Assembly (NCBI RefSeq): GCF_041146795.1
Contig: NC_135188.1
Coordinates: 1,360,919-1,424,918 of the forward strand
Direction: 5' to 3'
DNA: 64,000 nucleotides
DNA from: Maylandia zebra
Taxonomy: Eukaryota; Chordata; Actinopteri; Cichliformes; Cichlidae
Every line of letters begins with the position of its first letter. The stretch's first letter is position 1. Positions 27,393 through 37,232 of this stretch are shown piece after piece. The notes below the pieces were generated by a model that ran no database searches, was not told where the DNA came from, and saw nothing but the letters and a program-made list of their open reading frames with translations. The translations under genes and the position numbers were made by a program.

Positions 27393-30192
27393 AGATAGAT
27401 AGATAGATAGATATATTAGGGGTGCAACGATATTCGTATCGATATTGAACCGTTCGATACAGTGCTTTCGGTTCGGTACGCATATGTATCGAACAATACA
27501 AAATTTTTAATTTATTTTATAAACTTTCCTTCTGATGATGCTGTCTGTGTTGAGCGCTCAGTGAATCTGCACTCGACTGCTCTGCCTAGGCTGGACAGTG
27601 CAGCCTAGGCAGAGCAGTCGAGTGCAGATTCACTGAGCGCAGGGCAAGCTAGCGAGACAGAAGTTAAGCTCTACTTGCAACATGGCAAATTGAACCTCCC
27701 CCACCCTCATTCAGATCTGGCCTTTGGAATTATTTTGGTCTTCATGTGACGTATGACCCTGAAGGTAAGCGCGTCATGGACTAAAGTAAAACAGTATGTT
27801 GGATGTGCCATGCAATGCTCAATTACATGGGTGGGAGCTAGTGTGTTAGCGCAGTTAGCTCGTTAACGTGTTGACGCTGTCCAGCCCCACGCACGGGGCG
27901 ATCCGCGGTAGCTCGTTAACGGAGATTTGCCGTGTTGTGGCGTTAAGGTCATTTCAACGAGATTAACCTGAAAGCACTAGTGGGAACACAACGAATATGA
28001 CTGCACATTTACTCCGACATCATCCTAGTGCAAAGACAAGTGGAAGCAGACAAAAACAACAAGCAGCATGCTACACACTGTACCCGTTTAGACAGCCGTT
28101 AGCACAGGATTCTCCTTATGGGGACCTGATATGTTTAATATGCTGCTGAGAATATAGCCCAGAAGAAGCGTATAGTAGAGCTTTTATTTTGAAAGAGACA
28201 TTTCTCTGTAATAAACTCTCTTTTCCAAAGATGAGGGATTCCTCAATCAGATACAGGGCTTGCAATATCGCTAGCCCGACGTCCCGGGGCTAGCGATTTT
28301 TCCAGTCGGGCTACCAAAATCTATCTCTGCCCTGCCCGTCGGGCTATTGTAGGAAAAATATATGTCAATGCTTCTGCATTCTTTCAGAAATGTAGCTGGG
28401 TAATTATGTCATTGGCATCGGTGAGCCACTGTCAATATGTGACATATTGAAATCGCGTTTGAATTTGCGCTCGTTTTTTTGCTTTCACTTTGCAATCGCG
28501 CGAACTGTGTATAGAGAGCAACAGCACTGATCTGTGAGTGATGATAATTTGTGCACCAATTCCTCTGACATCGTCTTATCAATCGTTAGCTTACTATGCA
28601 AACATGACAAGTGAAATCTCCCGCAGCTTAAACATGTGAGAGGTTGATCGCGCAGAGGATCGCTGAGCTTATGTGAGTCCGTGTGTAAAAGCAGCAGGAT
28701 ATATATTTTAGTTCTGCTGAGCCAAATAAGACAGGTCAGGGTGAAGAAGTGACAGCCAAAGAAAAGCTTACCACAAAACGGAGAAGTTATGACAAATGAG
28801 ACTATAAGGCAAAAAGAAAGTGCAGCTTTATGGTTTCATGGACAAAAGAATTTCTGTGGCTGCGATATGACGAGCTAAATAACCAGGGCTGCACATAAGT
28901 GGTCCGCAGGTGCGCATTCGCTGTCAAAATAAAAAACGCGCACAAGATAAGAAGTTGCAACGCGTGTTTGCGTACATAAGCTTTTCAGAAGGACAGACAT
29001 TTGTTTAGAACTCTTAAAGATGCCGAAGAAGCTCGTTTAAGCAATTACTTTGGTGTTCCTCCACCTCCAAAGAAATGTCAGGAGGAGTCCGAACCACAAA
29101 AGAAGCGCGTATTCTCGGACAAGTAGTTGGTGGAGGTGAGCTGGCTTCAAACAAATGATGAACGCACAGAGATGTGGTGCAGAATGTGCCGTGAAAATTT
29201 AATAAATGACAAATTAAAAATGCATGAACATTTTTTTTGTATCGAAAAAATATCGAACCGAACCGTGAATTTTGTGTATCGTTGCACCCCTAATATATAT
29301 ATATATATGCATGCAAGGAGCATTTCTGCAGAGAGATAGACCAACCCAGCTCAACTCTAACCTGGAAACGAGACACTGATGAAGACTCAGGAGTGGATAC
29401 ATGTTGGTCCACCTTATCCTACGATAAACCTGATATATTATTCTACAAGATGATGCAGTACCTCAGCAGCACCTTATGTTTTTGCGCTTGCCCCACTCAA
29501 AAGCACCTGTCAGGTAAGCCTTAGAGCCCTGCAGCACTTTTGTTATGCCCTCCTGCTTTCTTAAAACGTGATCACTTCTTTGCTCTGGGCAGCAGGGCAT
29601 CACTGAAGCGACTCAGCCAGTGCATACCTGCTCAGAGTTGTCCAGTGTGCTTCCAGGCTTGCCTATGCACTTCTTGAAGCATTTATCGGTCATTCTCTGA
29701 AATAGAAACAGTGTTTTATTAGCATTTACTACTCTGACAGCAGCAGCGCAGAATATTTGCATGACTTTTAAAAAAAACCAGATATGTATTAAAAGACCCT
29801 CCAACGTTGTGGCTCAAAAGGATCTTTTTGTGTCGGCAGCATTTCAGTGCTGGCTCGTGTGTTTATATGAGCCATGTATTTACATGCTGGCAGGATCCAT
29901 CAACCTTATTGAAGTTATTGCGGGCTAAAAAATAAAACAGTCTTACACACAGAACGAAAAACGAAGCTACTGTAAAGCTGTGTAGCTCTGACCCGTGAGG
30001 ATAAAAGCACTCAGCACTTCTTTGAGCCTCAATGTGCGCTTGCTAGCTTAGCAGCCGTGTTCATTGATCTACCTGCAGCAGCTCCTGAGCGTTAGCCACC
30101 GCGATCTGGACCTTGACCTGCTCCATGATGGTACCGGTGTCCATTTTCCCGCCGGACCCTCCTGCTGAGAAGTCTGAACCAAAGCCGTCCAT
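27146..30192 (-). CDS. timm13: mitochondrial import inner membrane translocase subunit Tim13
   Basis: Tim13 forms a hexameric chaperone with Tim8 in the intermembrane space and escorts hydrophobic precursors to the inner membrane. Three exons read right to left: 30073-30192, 29628-29696 and 27146-27244. They have GT-AG borders, each is a whole number of codons, and together they encode 95 residues, the same length as human TIMM13. The twin CX3C motif is present as CFKKC in exon 2 and CIAMC in exon 3; these cysteines form the disulfides that lock the helical hairpin. The segment [19 protein letters not shown] precedes it and [18 protein letters not shown] closes the protein. The start is the ATG before DGFGSDF. 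Intron 2 is 2.4 kb, largely because of a hAT transposon at 27417-29292. Confidence 0.97.
27355..27412. repeat. inverted tetranucleotide microsatellite (CTAT)n(AGAT)n
   Basis: About nine CTAT units run straight into AGAT units, so the tract is its own reverse complement and can form a hairpin. It directly abuts the hAT insertion at 27417. Confidence 0.95.
27554..27640. repeat. perfect 40-bp inverted repeat (hairpin)
   Basis: Arms 27554-27593 and 27601-27640 are exact reverse complements over all 40 bases, with a 7-base spacer (gacagtg). No other part of this decayed element is duplicated so exactly. Confidence 0.97.
29010..29215 (+). pseudogene. hAT transposase N-terminal remnant (BED-type region)
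   Basis: In one frame the plus strand reads [17 protein letters not shown], then KKRVFSDK, a TAG stop at 29125-29127, then [21 protein letters not shown]. The two spaced cysteines after the tryptophan are as expected for the BED/zinc region of hAT transposases. The frame is short and lacks any catalytic domain. Confidence 0.6.
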
Positions 30193-30360
30193 TTCCGCCT
30201 CAGTCGTGTTCTTCAAACTCACCTTTGCGGAGCTTCTTCCAATACACGTGCAAACAGCCGCTGCTAGCCTTAGCCGGCGTTAGTTTCCGATGCCCTTGAC
30301 AGAAGCTGTGCTTGTTGCGTCATTTCCGTGTAAGCCACTCGGTTTCATAGGAAATGTAGT
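30193..30360 (-). promoter_or_regulatory. timm13: timm13 promoter and 5' UTR
   Basis: The GC-rich stretch immediately upstream of the timm13 ATG has no TATA box and contains TGACGCAA and GGAAATG elements on the minus strand near 30315-30330. Promoter status is inferred from position. A poly(C) run at about 30363-30374 lies just beyond it. Confidence 0.5.
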
Positions 30361-30935
30361 TTCCCCCCCCCCCCAACATAAGCTGTACTGCTACAAGTAG
30401 CATTTCTCCTACAGATCAGTACTACTATGTATATTTACATTTGAACATTTAAAAACGGTGTTTTTGTGGGACCATGTGGGACATGTTGGCAATACAGGGA
30501 GGTACTGTGCGGGTTTGCATGTAAAGGCCAAATAAATGGCATTTAAAAGCAACTGTCTTGCTAAGTAAATAAAATAAGGATGAAGCGGATCTGAACTTTA
30601 TGTCCTGTTATTTCTCCTGTCTGTTAATCATCATTAGATTTCATCATCTATGCAATGTTTACTGAGCCAACGTTAGCATTTTTCTAGCCAATTAAGAGAC
30701 ACGTGTAGTGTCACTTTACGCCACATTTTTCCTTGTGTGAAACTAATGAAATTATCCAGAGGAAAAAAAAACGATATAAACTGCGGCTAAATTTTCTGTT
30801 GGATAATTTGATTCAAAATCTGCAAAGCGTGTAACGTTTAGGTGGCTTTCCCCCCCTATTGGTTTCAGAGTTAGCGCATTAGAGTGTTGGGCATAAAAAT
30901 CCAGACTTTAACGCATCCCACAGAGCCGGTCAAAG

Positions 30936-31487
30936 TGTAGCATCCCTGGCTGAATGATGGTCTCTTATACTGATGCTTCACAGAGGCTTTATTGGAAATG
31001 TTTTTATTGAAACATTCAGTGAAGACACCGTAAGAGCTAGGAGCAAAACAAAACCAGCAATATTAATACCATAAGATCAAAGGAAACAAATTTCTCCTGC
31101 TCACATATAGCATATACATCAAATTTACATCACTCAATTCATTGTATCACCTCACTAACTTACCACTACACATAAAGGTCAAGTTCAAGGTTAACAATAT
31201 AAACTCTATTAAACGACATTTTGATTGCATGTAACTTATTCCGTTAAAGGAAACATTAACAAACCTTGTGCCACTGTCAGCCAGGTACTAATTGGCAAAG
31301 TAAACGTACATATTTTTCACTTTAAGGCACACTATTTTACCATATCCTAAAAGAAACGTTACTAACAGCCCTTTAACGGTTTTGTGCCAGTTTCCTGTTT
31401 CAAAATAAAAGCATGGATTTCAAAATAAAACCGAAGTGCCTTTCAAACAAACGTAAAAATATTTACCAAATTTAAAGGTCATTTACA
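30936..31487 (-). repeat. BEL/Pao 3' LTR
   Basis: 552 bp; the 3' LTR in the sense of the element. Identical by eye to the partner LTR except one transition near its low-coordinate end. Confidence 0.95.
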
Positions 31488-31663
31488 CTCCCACCAAATC
31501 ATGAGTGTTTTAACAAAAGGGAGAACTATAACACGAATGAATTTTAAAAACAAATGACCTTAACCACAAGGCCTTTTACATAACGAAAACAAAGAATTAT
31601 CCATGCATGAGCCTGCAGGTAATGTCCACAAGTCTTCATACAATAAAGGGTATAGTCGTTGTC

Positions 31664-34600
31664 TTAGACAGCCTCTAAAAGCAAGATCAGTTTCTGAATG
31701 GGCCGTTCAACAATGGATGGCTTGCCAGAACATTGACCCTCCCTTTTCATTTTCTGGTCTCCAAGACGAATCTTAACTTTCCTCACAAGCCCATCTTTAT
31801 CAGCGACTGTTTCTTCAACTCTGGCTAATCTCCACTCGTTCCGTGGCAGATCATCCATCCTTTCGATAACTATGTCACCAACTTTCAGATTCCTTCTAGA
31901 AATATGCCAACGTTGTCTAGTGGCAATATTAGAGAGATACTCTCTTCTCCAGCGGTTCCAGAATTGCTCTGCTAGATACTGGATATGACACCATCTCTTA
32001 CGAGCATACATGTCTTCTCTGATGAACGTCCCGGGAGGTGGTAAGGCTCCAGTGGGTTTCATAGTGAGTAGGTGATTAGGAGTCAGCGGTTCTGGACCAT
32101 TTGGATCATTCAGGTTATCCACAGTGAGTGGACGGCTGTTCACAATAGACATTGCTTCGTAAAACAATGTCCTCAAACAGGCATCATCTAATCTTCCAGG
32201 TGAGAGTGAAAGAGTGGACCGAAGTACATTTCTTACTGTTCTGATCTGTCTCTCCCAGACACCTCCAACATGGCTTGAATGGGGAGCATTCATAATGAAG
32301 TCGCACTGCCTCTCAGCCAAGAATGCAGTCAGACGATTGACATCCATCTGTTTCAGCGCATTATACATTTCATTCTTAGCTCCAACAAAATTGCTTCCTT
32401 GGTCACATCTTATTTGTCGTACTGCTCCTCTTATGGAAACAAAACATCGGAGGCCATTAATGAAGGCATCTGCTGACATATCATTCACCATTTCAATGTG
32501 AATTGCTCTACAACAAAGGCATGTGAAAAGCAGACCATAACGCTTATTCACCTTACGCCCTTGCTTTGTAAAAAATGGCCCAAAACAGTCCATTCCGCAA
32601 TAAGTGAAAGGTGGAGATGGATCCACCCGCTCAGATGGCAGGTCTGCCATTCGCTGCTCTTCCACTGATCCCCTGAGTTTCCTGCATTTGACACACTGAT
32701 GCACATAAGATGCAACAGCTCTGTTCATTCCTGGGATCCAGTATCCATTTGATCTGATCTCGTTGATGGTTATACCCCTTCCTTGGTGTTTAACCTGTTC
32801 ATGATGATGAGCTATTATCATCCTCGTTATGTGGTGGTCCTTTGGAATGATCATTGGATGTTTCTGAGAGGCAGGGAGAGATGCATTTTTCAGTCTTCCT
32901 CCCACCTTGAGGATTCCATCTGATGGCGTCACTGGAGGAAGCTCTTTGACAGTTACTCTATGGCATATGTTGGCGACAGGAGGAGATTCAAGGTGAGGTG
33001 GTGAGCAGCCTATGATGCTCCATCCTAGGTCTGTGCGGACTGCATAAGGCTCATTATCTCTTCCTAGGATGACCTGTCTTGGTGCTAGTGCCTGTGAGCA
33101 GTTATAACCTATTAGAAGACCAACTTCACAGTCTAAATGTGGCGGAATATCATCTGCTATTGCTTTGAGATGATTCCAATGCCTCGCCGTTTCACTGGTA
33201 GGAATGTGCCTTCGATTCACTGGTATGCAGTCTTTGGTATAGGCAGGAGGGAGATCAATGTGATTTGTGGAGGTATAGCCACGCACTCTGAGACCTGAGA
33301 CTCTTTCACTGTGTGTTACTGTGTCCTTTCCGATCATGGTGGTTAGCTTTAGCCTTACAGGATAGGTCTTGGTTGTCAAGCTACGACTAACATCTTCATC
33401 AATAAACACAGTGTCACTCTGGGTGTCAAGCAGAGCATAGACAAGCCTTTCTATTCCTGGGTTGTTGGAAGAGGAAACCCAGACTGGCAAAATCATGGAT
33501 GTAGTCGTAGATGTGTGCTCAGTCTCTGTATTGAGAGACAATGTCGTAACTGCTTCGTCTGTATTCTGATTAGAGGCTAACACAGCATTCATGTTGGAAT
33601 ATCTGTCGTCATGAAGGCAAGTTGGGTGTCGTCCCTTACAGATATCACATAAGTGTCTGTGGCGGCAGTCTTTAACATTATGGCCTGGTTTCAGACAACC
33701 ATAGCAGAGTTTGTTTTCCCTTACATACTTTCTTTTCTCTTCCAGAGGCGTTCCTTTAAACTCTGGACAACTATGTAGGCGGTGTTTGTTATCATGACAG
33801 AATGTACAAGGGGGCTTTAAGCTTGTCTTGGATGGTACATTCTTCTCATTCTCTGTAAGTGTCTGTGTATGAAGAACAGTAGATTTATTTTTCCTTTCTT
33901 TCAGATGATGTTTCTCTGCAGGTAAGTCTGATAAACGTAATGCATGGAGGGAAGTTACTGGGTTACAGGCAATCTCTGCTTCTAATGACATGAAGTTGAC
34001 AAAGTCCTGAAAGGCTGGAAATTCCTGTCTGTCCTTCATAAACTGGGTCACCTTGCGGTTCCACCTTGAAGCTGCCCACTCAGGTAACTTTTGGACCAGC
34101 TTTTGGTTCTCTTCACAGTCATTCAGAATGTCCAGCCCTTTAATATGAGGCATGGCTTGCTGACATGCATGTAGGAAGTCGGCGAATGCTCTGAGTTGTT
34201 CTGCATCCTTTGAGTGGATCTTTGGCCAGCTAGCTAGTTTTTCTCTGAAAGCTCTCTGCAAGACGAATGGTTGACCGTACCTGCTATTAAGGCGATCCCA
34301 TGCATCCTTATACGCTTCATCATCCTCCCTGTAAAAGATACCATCAAGTGTCTTTCGTGCAGGACCTCCCACATATCTTCTCAAGTAATGCAGTTTGTCA
34401 GCTGAACATATGTTCCTTTTATCTATGAGGGATATGAATGAAGATTTCCATTCAATGAACTGGATTGGGTCGCCGGTGAATACAGGTGGCTCTGGCATTG
34501 GAAGTCTGTTCATGGCTATGCTGTCTTGTACTGCTTGAGCTAAGTGGGACACATCTGTCTGTGGAGGTGAAGCTGGAAATCTTATGAGATGCTGAACTGG

Positions 34601-35446
34601 AGCCAGAGACACAGCTTGATGTGGGTGCATATGTTCCTGGTTCCTTAGTTTGCTGTTAGCAGAGCACAAGCTGCCCTCCTGCGTTACATCTTGGTTGTAA
34701 ATTGACAATCTTGCTCGTGCTGCTCTTATATCCTTTTCAGCCCTTAGTCTTTCTAGTTCATGTTTTTGAGCTTCAAGATCCCTTTTCTGTTGCTCTACTA
34801 AGAGCTGGATCCTTTCCTTTTGTTTTCCTTCCGCCAATAACAACTCATATTCTGCTTCCTTTGCTGCTAATTCTGCTGCAGCATCTGCTCTTTTTACTGC
34901 GACAATGGAGTCTATAGTGTGTTGACTTGGAGGTGAAACTGTGGATCCATATATGGAATGAGCATAGTCTCTGTTAAGGAGCTCACGAAGGCGTTCTTTG
35001 ACTGCTTCACTATCATAGTCTTCGTCTATGCCTGATATTCTTTCATATGCAATTTTAATAATGTCCTTTGTTACGGCCTCACATGCATCAACACGACGTC
35101 TCGTTTCACTGGATGGTGTGAGGTGATCTCTGATTTGTACATAAATGTCCGTAATATCATTCATGCATTTCTCTAAGATATCAATGAGAGCTGCGATTTC
35201 ACTTTCTGGAATGTTTAGCTTTAGCTGATTTCTTGCCTTACGTGTCTGGATCTTCCATTGATCATAAAGGTGCATGAGCCGCTTCTCCCTTTTGTATGCC
35301 TCCTCTCTCTGAAATGTAAGCATCTTCTCCGTGGGATTTCTTGGGCGATCAGATCTGCGAAGTTCCTCATCCTTGCTTGCTTGACAGATGTCTTTTATTT
35401 GATCTGAGCCTTCTGCTTCTGCAGTTAATATCTGAGATGCTTCCAT
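31664..35446 (-). CDS. BEL/Pao Gag-protease-integrase polyprotein, RT deleted in frame
   Basis: A 1260-codon open frame. Residues about 1-300 are charged and coiled-coil-rich (EEKQ/AAELAAKEAEYE, QQKRDLEAQKHELERLR). About 310-520 is the Gag-like region typical of BEL elements (EPPVFTGDPIQFIEWKSSF). A CX2CX4HX4C zinc knuckle (CYGCLKPGHNVKDC) lies near 580. The aspartic protease motif LLDTQSDTVFI is near 673. The frame then passes from VTVKELPPVTPSD directly to GILKVGGRLKNA at about residue 843 (near 32917). That junction skips all RT and RNase H motifs: no YxDD or equivalent is present. The integrase follows, with an HHCC finger (HHHEQVKHQ ... CVKCRK) and a D,D,E core (GMDCFGPF, RCDQGSNF, GGVWERQ). 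The host does not use this protein as far as can be seen; it needs RT supplied in trans. Confidence 0.92.
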   Translation of the reverse strand: MEASQILTAEAEGSDQIKDICQASKDEELRRSDRPRNPTEKMLTFQREEAYKREKRLMHLYDQWKIQTRKARNQLKLNIPESEIAALIDILEKCMNDITDIYVQIRDHLTPSSETRRRVDACEAVTKDIIKIAYERISGIDEDYDSEAVKERLRELLNRDYAHSIYGSTVSPPSQHTIDSIVAVKRADAAAELAAKEAEYELLLAEGKQKERIQLLVEQQKRDLEAQKHELERLRAEKDIRAARARLSIYNQDVTQEGSLCSANSKLRNQEHMHPHQAVSLAPVQHLIRFPASPPQTDVSHLAQAVQDSIAMNRLPMPEPPVFTGDPIQFIEWKSSFISLIDKRNICSADKLHYLRRYVGGPARKTLDGIFYREDDEAYKDAWDRLNSRYGQPFVLQRAFREKLASWPKIHSKDAEQLRAFADFLHACQQAMPHIKGLDILNDCEENQKLVQKLPEWAASRWNRKVTQFMKDRQEFPAFQDFVNFMSLEAEIACNPVTSLHALRLSDLPAEKHHLKERKNKSTVLHTQTLTENEKNVPSKTSLKPPCTFCHDNKHRLHSCPEFKGTPLEEKRKYVRENKLCYGCLKPGHNVKDCRHRHLCDICKGRHPTCLHDDRYSNMNAVLASNQNTDEAVTTLSLNTETEHTSTTTSMILPVWVSSSNNPGIERLVYALLDTQSDTVFIDEDVSRSLTTKTYPVRLKLTTMIGKDTVTHSERVSGLRVRGYTSTNHIDLPPAYTKDCIPVNRRHIPTSETARHWNHLKAIADDIPPHLDCEVGLLIGYNCSQALAPRQVILGRDNEPYAVRTDLGWSIIGCSPPHLESPPVANICHRVTVKELPPVTPSDGILKVGGRLKNASLPASQKHPMIIPKDHHITRMIIAHHHEQVKHQGRGITINEIRSNGYWIPGMNRAVASYVHQCVKCRKLRGSVEEQRMADLPSERVDPSPPFTYCGMDCFGPFFTKQGRKVNKRYGLLFTCLCCRAIHIEMVNDMSADAFINGLRCFVSIRGAVRQIRCDQGSNFVGAKNEMYNALKQMDVNRLTAFLAERQCDFIMNAPHSSHVGGVWERQIRTVRNVLRSTLSLSPGRLDDACLRTLFYEAMSIVNSRPLTVDNLNDPNGPEPLTPNHLLTMKPTGALPPPGTFIREDMYARKRWCHIQYLAEQFWNRWRREYLSNIATRQRWHISRRNLKVGDIVIERMDDLPRNEWRLARVEETVADKDGLVRKVKIRLGDQKMKREGQCSGKPSIVERPIQKLILLLEAV

Positions 35447-35544
35447 TTTGAGCGAGTGTCACATTTAGACCATCACAATGAATCCCTCTTCTTTCATCAT
35501 AGACTTTGGCAGTCAGGTGAAACTCGTGAGGCTGAAGCTCTTAC

Positions 35545-36096
35545 TGTAGCATCCCTGGCTGAATGATGGTCTCTTATACTGATGCTTCACAGAGGTTTTA
35601 TTGGAAATGTTTTTATTGAAACATTCAGTGAAGACACCGTAAGAGCTAGGAGCAAAACAAAACCAGCAATATTAATACCATAAGATCAAAGGAAACAAAT
35701 TTCTCCTGCTCACATATAGCATATACATCAAATTTACATCACTCAATTCATTGTATCACCTCACTAACTTACCACTACACATAAAGGTCAAGTTCAAGGT
35801 TAACAATATAAACTCTATTAAACGACATTTTGATTGCATGTAACTTATTCCGTTAAAGGAAACATTAACAAACCTTGTGCCACTGTCAGCCAGGTACTAA
35901 TTGGCAAAGTAAACGTACATATTTTTCACTTTAAGGCACACTATTTTACCATATCCTAAAAGAAACGTTACTAACAGCCCTTTAACGGTTTTGTGCCAGT
36001 TTCCTGTTTCAAAATAAAAGCATGGATTTCAAAATAAAACCGAAGTGCCTTTCAAACAAACGTAAAAATATTTACCAAATTTAAAGGTCATTTACA
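35545..36096 (-). repeat. BEL/Pao 5' LTR
   Basis: 552 bp; carries the element promoter by position. Flanked outside by CAAAG at 36097-36101. Confidence 0.95.
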
Positions 36097-37199
36097 CAAA
36101 GTGCGGCACATTGTCTCAATATGCGTGACAGGAGCGCAAGGGGTAAAAAATGCGGTGCAGTCCAACATGAAGAAGGGCATCTGGTCACCCCTACGATTAG
36201 CACGTGAACCACCTTAACAACAGTGCTTTTGTTTGCCACACGGTGGAGCTGTTCTCCGCTAAATACTCCCTCGAGTTTGACTAAGTTCAGTTAGTGTGCT
36301 GTAAACAGTTACATGTGTCGATACATGTTTGTGACTGTTCATGAAGCAGATGCTCTTTGTGCAGATCAACACCATGTGAGGTCAACTTTCCTGTCACTGC
36401 ACATAATAAGACTTTAATCTGTAACGAGGCTGATTTTCCTCTACTGAAATTAATTTTGTATTCATTTATTTTCCACCCATAAGTCATAATTTTTATTTAT
36501 TTTATTATTAACTAAAAATAATAATATAAAATATTTAATGCACCCCTTAAATTTAGATTGAGATTTATTTAAAATAGTTACACACAGACATCCTTTGAAA
36601 GGAGCAGTCACTCTTTAAATTGTAGTCCGAGCACAAGTTTTCCTGATTCTCTGTGTGTTACTTTGATCAGGATACACTTTATCCTTCTAATGACTAAACT
36701 GCATTTCTCTTCCATCTATGGATGGGCTGTCACTCTAAAAGGAGGGACAATTCTGTCAAATCTACTTGTTTAAAGATAACATCATTTTCAATAAATGTTA
36801 GGACTAAACATGTCAGCTGTCCTTGATAAGCGGGTCATGAGCCAAAACATTTACTGCAGGCTAAAATAAATGAAAAGCCAGAGTCGCCTACAGGAATAGA
36901 AAGTCAGAAGGAGCTCTGTGCTGTTTGCGTTGGGGCCCAGGGTTAAGGATGGCCTCTCCAAGGACCCCCAGCTTTATGTTTCAGACTCGATGACCTCACT
37001 AAGAAGACCACCTGCCTTGAGCGAACAAATAAGTGGTACAGTGTAGGCAACAATGGAGTGGCGGTTACTGTCATCTAAACAGACGCTCACTGAGTGGTTT
37101 ATTGCACTGTCGGGGGTGTTGATGAACAATCGTAGGGGGTCTGATTAGTGTTGCGCCTGCCCAACAGTAATTAATGACCAGTCATACAAAGCTTGGAAC

Positions 37200-37200
<1 letters not shown>

Positions 37201-37230
<30 letters not shown>
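37201..37230. repeat. (AC)n microsatellite
   Basis: Fifteen AC units. Confidence 0.95.

Positions 37231-37232
<2 letters not shown>

Larger units (their letters stand above)
27417..29292 (+). mobile_element. hAT DNA transposon in timm13 intron 2
   Basis: A 1876-bp element. Both ends begin TAGGGGTGCAACGATA in inverted orientation (16 identical bases), with further related sequence inside. The flanking 8-mers agatatat (27409-27416) and atatatat (29293-29300) agree at seven positions, fitting a hAT 8-bp duplication in A/T-rich DNA. Near 29020-29215 the plus strand encodes a transposase N-terminal remnant. The interior also holds the 40-bp hairpin at 27554-27640 and, from about 28255, sequence that looks like ends of a further element (CAGGGCTTGCAATATCGC). 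Confidence 0.85.
30936..36096 (-). mobile_element. BEL/Pao LTR retrotransposon, full length, lacking RT
   Basis: A 5161-bp element in minus orientation. LTRs lie at 30936-31487 and 35545-36096, 552 bp each, with TG...CA ends. The 5-bp duplication CAAAG flanks it (30931-30935 and 36097-36101). By eye the LTRs differ at a single base (c in the left copy, t in the right, in the CACAGAGG-YTTTATTGG context), so the insertion is recent. A purine tract GGTGGGAG precedes the 3' LTR on the minus strand (31488-31495). I could not recognise a tRNA primer-binding site next to the 5' LTR. One open frame fills the interior but omits reverse transcriptase and RNase H. Confidence 0.95.

Noticed and set aside
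27355-27412. CRISPR-like or telomeric repeat array
   Set aside because: Simple tetranucleotide microsatellite without spacers, in a vertebrate genome.
32214-32501. Plus-strand frame within the BEL/Pao element
   Set aside because: Shadow of the integrase coding region on the other strand.
30936-36096. Endogenous retrovirus
   Set aside because: The domain order, zinc knuckle, DTQSD protease and integrase type are BEL/Pao, and there is no envelope gene. It is an LTR retrotransposon.
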